Shown in pieces: positions 29,460 to 41,437 of a stretch of 64,000 nt of DNA. Below the pieces are notes generated by a model. It made no database searches. It saw only the letters and a program-made list of their open reading frames with translations, and was not told where the DNA came from. Positions within the stretch are counted from its first letter, which is position 1, and each line of letters begins with the position of its first letter. This DNA is from Tetmemena sp. SeJ-2015. Its lineage: Eukaryota; Ciliophora; Spirotrichea; Sporadotrichida; Oxytrichidae. The stretch covers positions 310,001 to 374,000 of the forward strand of contig JAJKFJ010020904.1 in assembly GCA_027382625.1 (NCBI GenBank), read 5' to 3'. The position numbers and the translations under genes were made by a program.

Positions 29460-31318
29460 TCAGTCATTTTTGCGGTGACCCTTTGATTAATTTGCTCTAT
29501 ATAGATTCTTGTATTCTTCTTCCTCGCTTTCATCTAATTTTTCATCTTTCTTCTGTTCCCTAGCTTGCTTTCAAGCTTATCTTTTAAGTCAGTATACTTC
29601 TGTGAAAACTTCTCGTTATATTTGAACAAATCTAGTAGTTTATAGCAAAATGAGTTTTATTCTCAAAATGAATGTATCATAATTTATTAAGGGAATATGG
29701 AGCTATAACTTATTTAGAGTCTCTAATCGCTCAATCGAGTATTCCTCTACTGCTTTGAATACCTCTTCACTTTCAAGATTTTAACAGCTGAAGAATAAAG
29801 CATGCAGGAAGTTTTACAAAAACAAAGAAAGTAATATCATATGAAAGTTCACTGCCACTCGATCAGTCAAAGTTTGAAGCAGGCAGTTCTTATGATAACT
29901 CTTGCTCCAAAAAGTATTTGACAATCATTCCGTAGAATTATTTAGAGTTCATTCTGAGTTGGAACAAGTTAGTGGTTAATAGAGCTATATCTCTCAACTC
30001 AAAACTTCTCTCTTTAAAGAAGATTCCACTCTGTTTTAAGATGAGCAACCAGAGCTCCGTATTTTGAGATTTCCTCGTCGAGAAGAAGTAAATTAGGTCT
30101 AGGAAATCCTTCTTATTAAGTAATAGCTCAAAATTAATCAATAAATAAAAAAGCTCTTTCGAGGATGATAATGCTATTTCTTACTACCTTCTTTTAAGCA
30201 TTTATAGCAGAAGAGACTCACATACAGCCCAAGCTTCAACTTTACCATGTTTGTGATGGCATAGCCCGGCTAACAAGTCAAAGATAATTTCCTTTTCTGC
30301 ATACATTAAGTCATCTTATGCTTGTAGAACATAATCCTCTAGTTTAGAGAGGAAGTTTATCTTTTCTAAACTCAAAGTATTCAATTAATAATAATTGTTG
30401 ATTTCGGCGTGATAGGCTCTGAACGCAGTCAATGACTTATATGTGGATTGAAATAGAGTAGAATGCTTGGAGATGAATGCAATTTACTTGATGTTCAAAT
30501 ACTTGAAGCACTCTACGGCTCTTTTCAAAGTGAGTCCCATCATTTCTTGCAAATTATAATCCAATTACTAACTTAAAAGAGAAAGATAGTTCATTCTATT
30601 GCAAATGAACTAAAGGGAAAAATGTCTTTTAATTTTTACTTTAAGTTATCGGCTATAAGTGAAACTGAACTGCAGTCAAGAATTTTAGGTATACTGTCAA
30701 AAAGTTAGGATTAAAGCTTTGGCTTTCTAATAGGTATTGTCTTTGGTCGAAGAGTAAATTTAAGAAATCAAGAAAGCTATTTTAACACTGGAAGTTAAGT
30801 TTAGATGGACAAAATTTTCAGATTGAGTAAACATACTAGGATAAATATGATAAACTAAATAACTTTTAAGATTCTAATAGAAAGCATTCAGAATAACCAT
30901 ATGGGAAGTTATTGCCTGTACTTGCTATTCATTATCTTTCTGAGTTCTGCGATTCTTTGAATACACTCTCTTATGATAGTTTAAGAATTTTTCATAGGTA
31001 TCCAATTCTCCATCTAGAGGAACAAAGTGCCTCAAATCATCCACTTCATTTAGTAGCTCCTTTAATAAAGCAAAATCATTTAATATAATCCTTCAAAGCT
31101 TTGAATTTATACTGCTAAAAATCTGCCTCTCCCATTCTTGATATCTGCTTCTCAATAGATAATTCTTCAAAGCTGTTATCATTAAGGGATTACTTTGCCA
31201 TTTCAGATAGGTCTTCTATTTATACTCTGCTCTCTTCTCTAGATTTATTTATTAAATTTTGTCTGTCTTATTCGTCATACTAGTAACTATTCTCACGTTT
31301 GAGATCATCAAAGTGCAT
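29460..31318 (-). CDS. Unknown alpha-helical repeat-like protein
   Basis: Start ATG (complement of 31316-31318) gives MHFDDLKRENSYQYDE; stop TGA is the complement of 29460-29462. Mostly helical, Leu-rich: AVECFKYLNIKQIAFIS, SLEKINFLSKLEDYVLQAQ, EKEIIFDLLAGLCHHKHGK, VEAWAVCESLLLQMLKR, NKKDFLDLIYFFSTRK, ELRDIALLTTNLFQLRMN. The C-terminus is acidic then basic (LDESEEEEYKNLY). The spacing of helices recalls organellar RNA-binding helical repeats of the FASTK/RAP type, but I see no RAP motif, so this is only a suggestion. Frame breaks near 30600-30900 and 29830-29880 indicate IESs. Divergent from the gene starting at 31952. Confidence 0.5.
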
Positions 31319-31951
31319 TTACTAATATCCCCTTTTTAGAGTTTAAATGATGCCTTAACCTTCCACAAGTCTCTATGTGAAAAGTAAGTTATTATCAAGC
31401 ATGAGAGATGGTTATTTATTCACTTGAGATAGCTGTTGACTTATTGAGAAGCATCTTGAGATTAAATATAAATATAGATGAGAGGTGACTGTTTACTACC
31501 TATTTGAGCTTTTTGAGACTCTTTTCTTATAATTAGTGGTAGTATTTCTTGTTATATTAATTTACGGCTCATTTTAATTATACTCATATATTTAACTCTC
31601 TCACAATTAATTACCTTTGATTTATTTTGAACAAAATATTGTTCAGAGACTATAATAGACTTAACAATAAGGCACTTCCACCAGAGAATGTGAAGTTTGA
31701 ACCTAAGCTTCCATCCCCTGACACCATATACTATAAGGATTTTCATTTTCTGGATGAGCCTCTTATAAATCGCAAGCAGCCGAAGGAAAACGCCGCTACA
31801 CCGACTAATACTCTCTCTTAGAACAATTCTTTTTTAACTTAAGTAAATTTGAATAATTATTTTATAGAACAGCTAATAAGCTAATCAGGATTAGTAATCA
31901 TTAAAAATTGTATGATTTTAACAATCATTGAAGTTTTATATTGAATCAAAA
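31319..31951. other. Divergent intergenic region with one isolated coding-like segment
   Basis: Mostly AT-rich. On the + strand about 31621-31818 is open and protein-like (ALPPENVKFEPKLPSP, YYKDFHFLDEPLINRK) but has no ATG and no visible partner. It could be an upstream MDS of the 31952 gene in another frame, or an MDS of a gene elsewhere. Confidence 0.35.
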
Positions 31952-34020
31952 ATGAGTACAGGAGTTAATTAAAGAGTACAATCTGAATCTTCTAGTCAAA
32001 TAAATGGAACTGCCAATATCTCAAACGGTACTAATTATAAACCCATTTCAACTACTACTTCCCATCCCACCTCTTCATCAGTGTCTTTTGCAAATAACCA
32101 AAGTTTAAATAAAGCCTCCTCTGAGATTTCATTGTCCCAATCTTAGCAATCCACCTCAACTCAAATATAGAGCAACAAATTACCTTCAAGCACAAATCTG
32201 AATGGAAGCAGCAGCACCAGTGCTACTCATCAGCAATCTACTACTATAGCAGCTTAGACCTAAATAACTAGCTAAAACAATGATATATCGCCTATTTCAA
32301 TGACACTCAGCAATCAGAAAGACCTTCATAATTAATCTGATCGAAATCTATCTATTCATTTTTATGCTCACTAAATCTATCTAAGAACAGGAGAAACTCT
32401 AAGACCAGATAGCAAAATGGAAATTTGCAAAAGTTAAGTAGCACAAACGGAAGAGAAGAAAAAAGAGTAGAAGGCAACTTTGAGAGGTTCACAACAACGC
32501 GTACATATGTCAAAAAGATATAGCCCACTACTCAAAAAGAGCAATCTCAAAGCAATATTGAAGATAGCAAAGTTGAGGTGAATTACAAACCTAAAGTAAA
32601 TGACTAATATAAGTAAATTTCTTAAAGTAGAAGATGAAATTAAGACAAGTCCAAGTAAGTAGGAATTAAAGCAATTCCACTTAAAACAGACGCTATCACT
32701 TCATCAGCTATAAATGAAACTTTACCAAGCACAAAATTTGAGACACCCAGAGAGACAACCTCTCACACTATCTCAACTCGCAAGATCTTTGATCTATCAG
32801 CTCAGAACTTTAAGTCCAAAGATAACCCATTATAATCTAGCTCTAAAGATGAAGACTTGGCCATAAATTTCCCACCTCTTACAAAGCAATCAAGTCATCA
32901 AGGGTCTTTTATTAATCCGCTTGAATAAATTTTGCAATCTCAGTATAACAAAAAGAGCGAAGTCTCTACACTCAGTAAAACTCCTCCTCATCATTAATTC
33001 TTAGTATATGTATATTTTCATAACCATACTCTTGGAACCTCTTCTAATTAGAATCATGCAACTGACAGTCAGCTAATGATGCAAATAAGCCAGCTGCTTT
33101 CTCCTATGTTATTCGCAAAGAAAGCTCAAAGTAGATTCCAATTTGCCCATAGTGTAGATCCTGTTAAAAGCTTCAACCTCTTTGTATTAATTTTAAGCTC
33201 TCAAGATGATTGGGATGAAATTGAAGTGCCTATTAAGATCTAAGATCTGATAGAGAGAAACATAAGAACTCTTAGTAACAGTCTAAGTAATAAAGGAAGC
33301 GACGTCTATCAAGAAATGATGGGGGCAGCTCTAGGCATTAAAGACTTGAGAGAGAAATGGTTGACTAAGCAAGAGCGATTCATCAACGAGAGTGCTGACT
33401 ACTCTATTTTAAGCTGATTCATTTTTAGGACTTTGATATTTTAGGAGGAGATCCATAACTGAGGAATAGAAAGAATGATGGGGATGATATGTCCTCAGTT
33501 GATGATCCTAACAGACTTCTAAAGTTTAAGCAAAAATCTGGCCTAACAGCAGCTGACTCTACAAATTTGAATGGAAAGTCTGGTTACAATCTCACAGAGC
33601 ACTCTTAAAAAATAAGAGTTAAGATAGATAGACAATCAAGCTAACAAATTATTTGAGCTATTGTTTAATTGTAAGGTTATTGAAGCAAAGAAAATCTAGG
33701 AAATGATGTAAAGCAAGGAGTTATTGCAAGTGAAAGCAATTAATTATCTCAAAATCCCACAGATGAGCAACCAAATGCAGAGAGCAGTAGCAATAGCGTT
33801 GTTGTTGAAGATGGTAAATCTTCTTCAAGAGCATCCTCTCTAAACTAATAAAAGTAGCAATCTCTTCACACGGATAGAGCAACAGCAGTTTTGGATATAA
33901 TAACTATCAATTATGTAATTTTTAATTCATATTCTCAGTATCAATAGAAACAGAGCCATAACAAAGGTGGCAGAAGAAGAAAAGAAGAGAAAAGAGCAGA
34001 TTTAATCTTATATGTCATGA
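31952..34020 (+). CDS. Ser/Thr/Gln-rich, largely disordered protein
   Basis: ATG 31952 (MSTGVNQRVQSESSSQING). The first ~250 codons are Ser/Thr/Asn/Gln-rich and low complexity, with SNKLPSSTNLNGSSST and similar runs. Later ordered-looking blocks: DDWDEIEVPIKIQDLIERN, SDVYQEMMGAALGIKDL, EKWLTKQERFINES and DFDILGGDP. A basic C-terminus (HNKGGRRRKEEKR region) follows, ending TGA 34018-34020 in one frame. Frame changes near 32570, 32660, 33000, 33190, 33420 and 33900 mark IESs or introns. The plan (disordered Q/S-rich front, short helical motif, basic tail) fits an RNA-associated or adaptor protein, but no family is recognised and the exact end is uncertain. Confidence 0.5.
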
Positions 34021-34310
34021 TATAATTATTTTTAGAATTAAAAATAAGTGTTTACATAGCAACTAATACAGCTATAAACCAGCAAGAAAAACTTAAGAAT
34101 GAGACAAACTTAAGCATAATTTTTTATTTTTCAAACTTAGTAAACTAAGAGCATCTTTCATTTAGCATGCTAAAGCCTGCATAAAGTGAATCATATATCC
34201 TGAGAAAATGAAGCAACCTATTTATTTATCTCCATAAAAATAAATTATCTACTGTTTGAGCTAATTAAATGATAAGATAAAGCATTAAACGAATTAAACT
34301 TTACTTTCGT

Positions 34311-37300
34311 TCACTGTTATTTCGGTCTACTACTTATAATTTCAGCAATCCTCTTTTTGAATATATCCTTACTAAACTAGCACTTGCTAAAGCTTTCCCT
34401 ACTCATGATAGTCTTCCTGCTAAGTTGTACATCTTGAGTAAGTTAGTCTAGATAGTTTTTGACTCTTTCAGTCTCGCTACTCGCCCTCACTTAGGTATTG
34501 CCAATTCTACTAGTGACACTCAATACCATATACCACAAGCCGAACATCATTTGCTGAGTGCCACTATTTTAGACGAATCTGGCTGTGAACTTCTTTTCTA
34601 TTATAAGTTTACTGAGGTAGTCTCTCAACTCAGGAGGGTGCTTCTTTTCTAGTTCTTGATAGTTTAAAATATTAGCGAGAATAAGAAATTAACTTACTTA
34701 GTTTTAATGAAGCCAAATGTCCTTCAATAAGTCCATAGTTTAGGAAAGAGTGAACATTAGTAAATACTCCTTGAAAGCTATCTTCGCCTCAAATGTCTGA
34801 GATTCGTCATCCAATTCAAATCCCTTTCGAATCTTATAAAACATAACAATGCGATGATATTATAATTTCAGTTTATATAGAATAATTTATATAATCTTGA
34901 CTTTAATTCAAGCAAGAAACCAGTTAGCACTATGAACACTTGAGATGGCTGAGGAATTATAATCTTAAACATCTTCTGAGAAGAAACTTTCTTCATATTT
35001 GGGGTCTTTTACAATAGCTTGCACAATTTTTATCAGAAACTCTTTGAAAAACAACTTCTGGAATCGTGACTTGAAAAGATTTACCTTATCAAGAAGTTAT
35101 TTATGAAACTAGGTCTCAACTTGCTATAGATAAACAATAAATTTATGTATAAGAAGTTCGAATTTAAATTATAATTGCTTCGCTAGCTTATAATCAAACT
35201 TTTGAAAGTGATGTTACAAAAGCTTGAAAATTTGGACTGTTGAAAACTCATTTATAAGGTGCTTTGTAATAACACCCTCATCTTTAATCTGTGTATTTTT
35301 AAGTGCGATCTCTTCCCTCTGTACTATCACATCAAGCTTCGATATAAATCTAATCAAAGTTAGGTTGCTGATACCACTACTTGCAAACGGGTAGTTTTTA
35401 AAGTCGATATTTTGCAAAATGTACTTCAATTAATCGTGAATGTATAAGTTAATGTAGAATTAACTTATCAAGAAACTTTAAGGCCTTTCTAAAGTAGTGC
35501 TTCCTGAGAGATTATAAAGCCATTACTCCCGCGAAAGAATCCTCTTTCTTCTCTTCCTCCAATTCATAGATTGTCTTTAAATGGAAGCCATCAACTACAA
35601 ACAGTGTTTCTAAGGATGTCTTATATTTCAAATTACTAGGTGGCTAAGCTGAAGATTAATTTCCTCCTCCCTACCTTGAAGTATCCTCTGCAAATTAGTT
35701 ATGCTTCTTTAACCCCTTTTCCTATCTGTGATCACCAAGTCGCTCTTTTGCTAGCTTATCAAGTGCTGATAGTACCATTAAACAACCACAATATTAATAA
35801 TATGCTTAGCAAAGAATAGCCATAAAAATGTGATTGATTGGAGTAAGAGATTTCTCAAGTGCAGAAGTTAAGTTGATATTGGCAGTTTGAAGAGCAGAAA
35901 CAGTGCGAAATATAGTTCTAAGATTATCGGCGATCTTATGCTGAATCAGCTCATTTTACAAGTAGAGGGATAGATGCAGAGTCAGCAACTAATCAGTTTA
36001 CTGCTTCAACCATTAGGATAGGCAAGCTCTACTATAGAAGCAAAATATATAATTATGAAAGCTCTTACGCAGTTTAGATCCTCATTTCCCAAGGATCCTT
36101 CTTTGTCAATTAAACAAAATAAGACAGAGTCATTTATAAAGACGGAAGTGAAATCTTTGATACTTGTATTGATAAAGTCAACAAAGGTGCTAACTGATTG
36201 CTACAACCTCTAAGACTGAGCCTAGCATTGTTGCATCGTCATGACTTAGTATTATAATGGTTCGAGTTTCTTGAACTTTCCTTGCAATATCTACTTAATA
36301 TAATTTGATATATATTTAAATATCTTTTGTTAAAAGTTGAGATAGGCCTAAGCAGTCCCTAGTATGTTAGATATTCCTAATCCAACTTTAACATCATTCT
36401 ACTTCATGTGGAGACTTATCTACTTGCTCATCGATTGTTCTAGAGTATTTCTGAGCTAGTCCGAAGAAGCCCGAGCAAATTAAACATCTATCATTTATTT
36501 AAAAATACTAGCTACTGATACTCAATCTTTCCATCAAGTTCATCTAAATTTACATTTAATTCAGAGAGTGTATTTATTGCTTCCTCAAATTTGCTCATCT
36601 GAATATGCGTTTCTATTATACTAAAATATCATTAAGTTATTGGAATACAAATTAATATTAGTTCAAGTTACTCCTAAATATGCAACATCTCATCCTCTTG
36701 CTTCAAAGTTGCGGACTAAAATACGTTGTCACTGTCTTTATTTCTAGATGAATCAACTTCTTTTCCACCGAAAGTATCGAATCCTTCCTTCAGAGAGAAG
36801 TTTTAATTTGTTGAACTTCCATTTGCAGTATCTCCCTTTTCTTTGATTTACTTATTGTAGGCTGCATTAGTTTGCTCAAGCCTATCCATTTGAGATTTCA
36901 AAGTGTTCAAAAGCAATTATAACTGAGACAATAATGCTTTAGCATCATCGAGCTCATACTTTATTATCTCCTAGTTTATCACTTGTGTCCGAGAAAAGAA
37001 TGGTACTGCTAAAAGAGGAAATTACCTATCTCCTTCTACAGAGATTAAGATTATAAAGGGGCAATAAACAACATAAATTGTGATTGATGAGACTTCTTCA
37101 GTCTTCTGTATTCCTCTTTAATCATTTGTGTGTCATTTTTAGAGAGTACTTCGTCTAGGTACGTTTAAACGTTGAAGTTTCTCTTCCCAAACTGTCGGAT
37201 AAAGGGATTTTGCATTTCTACCTTGTCAATCACAGATATTCTCTTTGCAGCTAAACTATATCCACCACTTTAGCCTCCATCCTTCTTTATCGTTTTTAGA

Positions 37301-37498
37301 TGAGAGACCTATTTTAGAGAGGTCTTATCTGAGAGTAGAAAGACTAGAATCGCAATAAATATATATATACTGCTAAATTCTACTAGAATCCTTTTTGAAG
37401 TTAGTTCTGCCCACAGACTTAGAACTCTAATCTTTGGTGCTTAAAGATTAATTTGACTGCTGATTTGAGCTTTTGCTTCTTAAATTTTGTTATTCCAT
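34311..37498 (-). CDS. Coiled-coil/helical protein, possibly exocyst subunit Exo84-like
   Basis: Start ATG (complement of 37496-37498), M-E-Q-Q-N-L-R-S-K-S-S; stop complement of 34311-34313. N-terminal Ser-rich region, then MQNPFIRQFGKRNFNVQTYL, DEVLSKNDTQMIKEEYRRLK, EIIKYELDDAKALLSQLQ, LLNTLKSQMDRLEQTN, then a Gly/Ser linker, QMSKFEEAINTLSELN, and a long helical C-terminal half ending KKRIAEIISSRPKQQ. The order 'F..YL.. / KK...Q / EL.D...LL..L / FEEA...L' is like Vps51/Exo84-type tethering subunits, which act in vesicle tethering at the plasma membrane. Similarity is of pattern, not of diagnostic residues, so the call is tentative. Several IESs cut the gene (for example near 37320-37390 and 37010-37060). 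Confidence 0.4.
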
Positions 37499-38081
37499 TA
37501 AAGACAGATTGAAATTTTATTTTTACAATTCTTTTATTTAAATGCTCTTATTATATTTTATCTCTCAAGAGAAGGACAAGAGATTTTGGGAGATACAAAA
37601 TTTAGAAATTTAAGGGCGGGTATATTCAAAAAAGCGAGGGATAAATTTTTCAACGATGAGTTGAAGATAAAGGAAATGCGTTTATAATTCGAAGTAAGTA
37701 CTTTTAATTTTGTCATTGACATTAATAAAGTGGGTGGGATATTAAAGTTATGAGAATTATATATTTTATAATGGTTTGTTGATTGGAGGAAGAAATGAAA
37801 TTTTATTATAGTTGTGATTAATTATTGGAGGAGCTATCTATTATCTCTCGTCTATTATAGTAGTGAATCTTTGCACTTAGTTTATTCAATAGGACTCAAT
37901 CAGAAAATAAATTTTTTAAAAATGAAAATATTTTCATTAATAAGGAATATTATGAAATAATTTGTGATGAATAGGAGGCGTATTCTTACTATATCCTTAA
38001 GCCTAATCAGTTAATTAAATATAAAAAGCACAATCTTGAGCATCTCACACACCAGAGTTTCTCTCTTATCAGTCATCTGCC
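37499..38081. other. Divergent spacer with a possible small membrane-protein gene
   Basis: Between two divergent starts. A + strand stretch at about 37570-37695 reads LSREGQEILGDTKFRNLR then FKKARDKFFNDELKIKEMRL; at about 37819-37900 another frame gives a hydrophobic IIGGAIYYLSSIIVVNL; about 37950-38030 gives EIICDEQEAYSYYILKPN. Together they could be MDSs of a small single-span protein, but no start ATG or joins could be fixed. Confidence 0.3.
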
Positions 38082-40986
38082 ATGAATATTCATCCTAGCT
38101 AACAGCAGCAACAGTAGCAGCTGAATCAGCAGCGATACATCAGCCTTTAAGGAGGGCCAACTGGGTCTTTCCAGCCTCAGATCATCAATTAGATGGTCAT
38201 CAACCCTAATCAAATGTATCCCACATATATTATAAATCATTTATTCCAATAATTATTGGGTTTACTTTGCTCACAAATTTTATATTCTCATTGATATACA
38301 GATTCTATTGGTTTGAGTTATAATGATATTCAAACTTATTTTCTTGCTTTGAAGTTTTGCATACACATTTTAGGAGAGTTATTTTTTCAGATTTTATTCT
38401 ATCACAACAACTTAAAATTTCATATTTTTTTAAAAAATGTATGCTTGGATTATTGATACAAAGCTTTATAGTCAAGGACAGTAACAGTAGCAGTAGCTAC
38501 AATAGCAACAACCTCAGCAAAACAATTTCACAGGACTTGTAGCGCAGCCACATATTCAACCCAAGAAATGGGAGTGGTATGACTGCAGATCTAAGATCAA
38601 GACAAGCAACCACCATTTTTATTTAACCTTTACGATCTCCCATCTGCCAATATTAATTAAACTATCCCTCATCTTTTCATTCTAATGATAATTTAAGTTT
38701 ATTAAATGGAGGAGACAATGAAAACAGTAGGCCCACTGGACAGCCATATCGCAACCCAGAGGAAGAGACTCAATACTCGCTTTTCAACCTTGATCCTTCA
38801 ATAGTTCTCACGAATCCTCTCAAGAATGGAGTAAGTGAATCTCATTTTAAAAATGCCTCTCTTAGTTTGTTATGCACCCCTTTCTAATTGCATTCCCCTT
38901 TCTCTCATCATCCTTCAAATTCTCAAACTTTCTTTATACCCAATCAGAAACTATATCACCAAACTAAAGCTCAAAGAAGCAAAAATGCCATCTGAATTAC
39001 TTCAGTTTGAAGAGAATTTAAAATTACTCAGAATATTCTAAGGAAAGATCCTTAATTTTCTTCTTAACTTCAAACGAGTATAAAACTCCTATGAAAAAAG
39101 ATGGTGAAATAGAAATCTATTTTTGCTTTGAACTTTTATATATACCCCCTATGTAGTGGGTTCTTCTAATTTTTTCACTTAATTAAGATAGTTAAGCACT
39201 TTAATATTAGCGAGTGTAATTAAATAATGTCTTTAGGAGGAAGAGCCAGAAGTTGGACTACAAATAGAAATGGAAAGAAATTTCCTAGTTGATGAGGGTG
39301 CCTAATGGACTTGGCACAAATCTTGGAACCTCCCCAATATTTCCATAACCCTCGATGTAAGTTCTTGTCTCAAAATCTATCCAAAATTATTCTTAAAATC
39401 GCTATTTCTTTTTAATCGCTTTTATTAACTTAACTTAACTTTTTGATAAACCGGAATGACATGTAAATAAATGAATGAATGCTTTCATAAAAAATATATG
39501 ACCAAGTTTAGTTGAAGGATAAAGACTCAGGAGAAGAGCTTTTACCGCCTCCAAATCTTTTTGTAAGTAGAAATTCTGTGTCTAATAAGACTTTAAAATA
39601 AGTTCAAGTTGCCACGTAATTAGCTTGCTATTTTAAATGAATTTTATTTCTCTCTTATGTTCTTAAAAGGAAATATATCAGCTTTAATTAAACTTAAAGG
39701 TTCTTCTGATATTGACTGACTATTGCATTTTAGGCTAAAATTTTTGCTGCCAAGAAAGACGCTTCAGTTTAAAATGGAGATTTTTAATTGCATAAAGATT
39801 ATAAGTATAGTTTCTCTGAGTCATTTAGGACCTAATGGCGGAGCAGTTTACTAGCAGCTGGGAGAAGGAATGATGGTAGACGTAGGCTTGAAAGGCAATG
39901 AGGAAAAGCAGTTAGTGAATAGCTACTCCATCTTCTCAGGACTGAAGTTTAAGACTACCAGCTACAATCACGAAGGAGCACCTTTCTTCCTTGTCATATC
40001 TATCTACTACGGCAGCATCAACGAATACTATAGATCTCAACAGGCTGCTAATCATCATACATGCTTAATTAATATTTCAATCAGCCTTAGAGTACTGCAC
40101 AGATGCTTACAAATGTACTCATCTATTATAAAGGCTTACTTTCAAATGTGCAAACTGGAGATGATCCTTAAAGCCAAGCACATTAGAATAACCCTAATGG
40201 GAAGCAAGACGAGCCAAACCCTCAAGCAGCCACAAATACCGCCTCAGGAGATAATATGATAACTAGCAATGGAGTTACTCTTCCTCCTCCAGGCTTACCA
40301 AGAGTCCTCATCACTAAGATTTCTCCACCTCTTTACATAAACTCAAGGAAATTAGCTAAAGAATCCTCATCTAAGGTAAGCATTATATCCTTAAAAACTA
40401 GTAGAAATAAACTAGCCAGATTAAGGATCTTTTCATTTTTAAGGTATAGAAGTTTATACCACCGTGATTGATGCATTTGACTTGTTATCAGTAGAGCAAG
40501 ATCTCTATATTCGTTCCTCAAAGATTCTCAGAGCAAACCCCATAGATTCTTCAGCCCCATCAGCAGTAAACTAACTGTTCATTTATAGATCATTCATTAA
40601 ACGAGGAAAAAATAACAGGTGACATCTTTGGATTAATGAACTACTTCTCTGCCCCTAACATCAGAAATAAGATCAGACATCCTCTTTTCCATGCTCTCAA
40701 ATTTCCTGAAGCATCAAGTATTTCTCAATGAAATAAAAATATTTAAGCAGTCAAACTCTACTACAATCCTAGCTTCATTGAAGAAATGGATGCGCGCTAG
40801 CAAGCCGCAAGCTCCATAGAGAGTTACAGGCGGAGTTTTCATAAGGTGGACCTAATGAAAACAATAGAGCTGACTAGTTTGCATACAGCAATTTATAAGC
40901 TTTCATAAAGAGAAATAAGTGAAGTGAATTCGAAATGGGTTGATAGACATAAGACAAGAGCCCAACTTTTAATTAGAAATGTTTGA
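38082..40986 (+). CDS. Gln-rich protein with beta-rich conserved core (possible Ig-fold transcription factor)
   Basis: ATG 38082 (MNIHPSQQQQQQQLNQQRY). Gln-rich front, then QPHIQPKKWEWYDC, RPTGQPYRNPEEETQYSLF, EVGLQIEMERNFLVDEG, AQWTWHKSWNLPNISITLD, AKIFAAKKDASVQNG, GLKFKTTSYNHEGAPFFLVI, LPPPGLPRVLITKISPPLYI, NSRKLAKESSSK and EVYTTVIDAFDLLSVEQDLYI. It ends TGA 40984-40986. The alternation of short strands, with 'FLVDEG.QWTWHK' and 'SYNHEG..F.LVI...ISPP.Y..SRK', resembles the style of NDT80/p53-like beta-sandwich DNA-binding domains, but no diagnostic motif is certain. Large IESs lie at about 38240-38470, 38830-39230, 39360-39540 and 39590-39730. Confidence 0.45.
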
Positions 40987-41437
40987 ATTGAATGAAACTA
41001 TATAAATAGAGATCTATGATTGGCATAAATATGAAGTTTAGATTCTAATATTGATTGGTGTTTAATTTAATGATCAGAGCTATAATTAAAACTCTAATGT
41101 TTAATTGGATTTCCCTCTAGAGATGAGTGATTAACCAATGGGGTGTCTAAATTTAATTAAAACCTAATCTTTTCCTATTTAATAATTAAAATATATCATA
41201 CCCTACTTTTCTTCTTAAACCTTAAAATATTCTCATTGACTCTAACCTCTAGCTTAAAGACAAATAAATTCTTATTTTTATAACCAACGATTCACTTCAC
41301 TTATTTCTCTTTATATTTGAGTAATGTAAACTTTCATATAGTAAATGAAGGCTTCAGAAATGTGAAATATCTCTGCTATATTAACATCGAAGAGGCAAGA
41401 GGAAAACTTTTATATTATTGATAACGTTCAAATATTA
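40987..41437. other. AT-rich spacer and possible 5' segment of the poly-Gln gene
   Basis: 41000-41340 shows nothing coding. From about 41348 a frame in phase with the downstream ATG reads ISAILTSKRQEENFYIIDNV after an in-frame TGA at 41366-41368, so the real start of the next gene may lie here. Confidence 0.35.
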
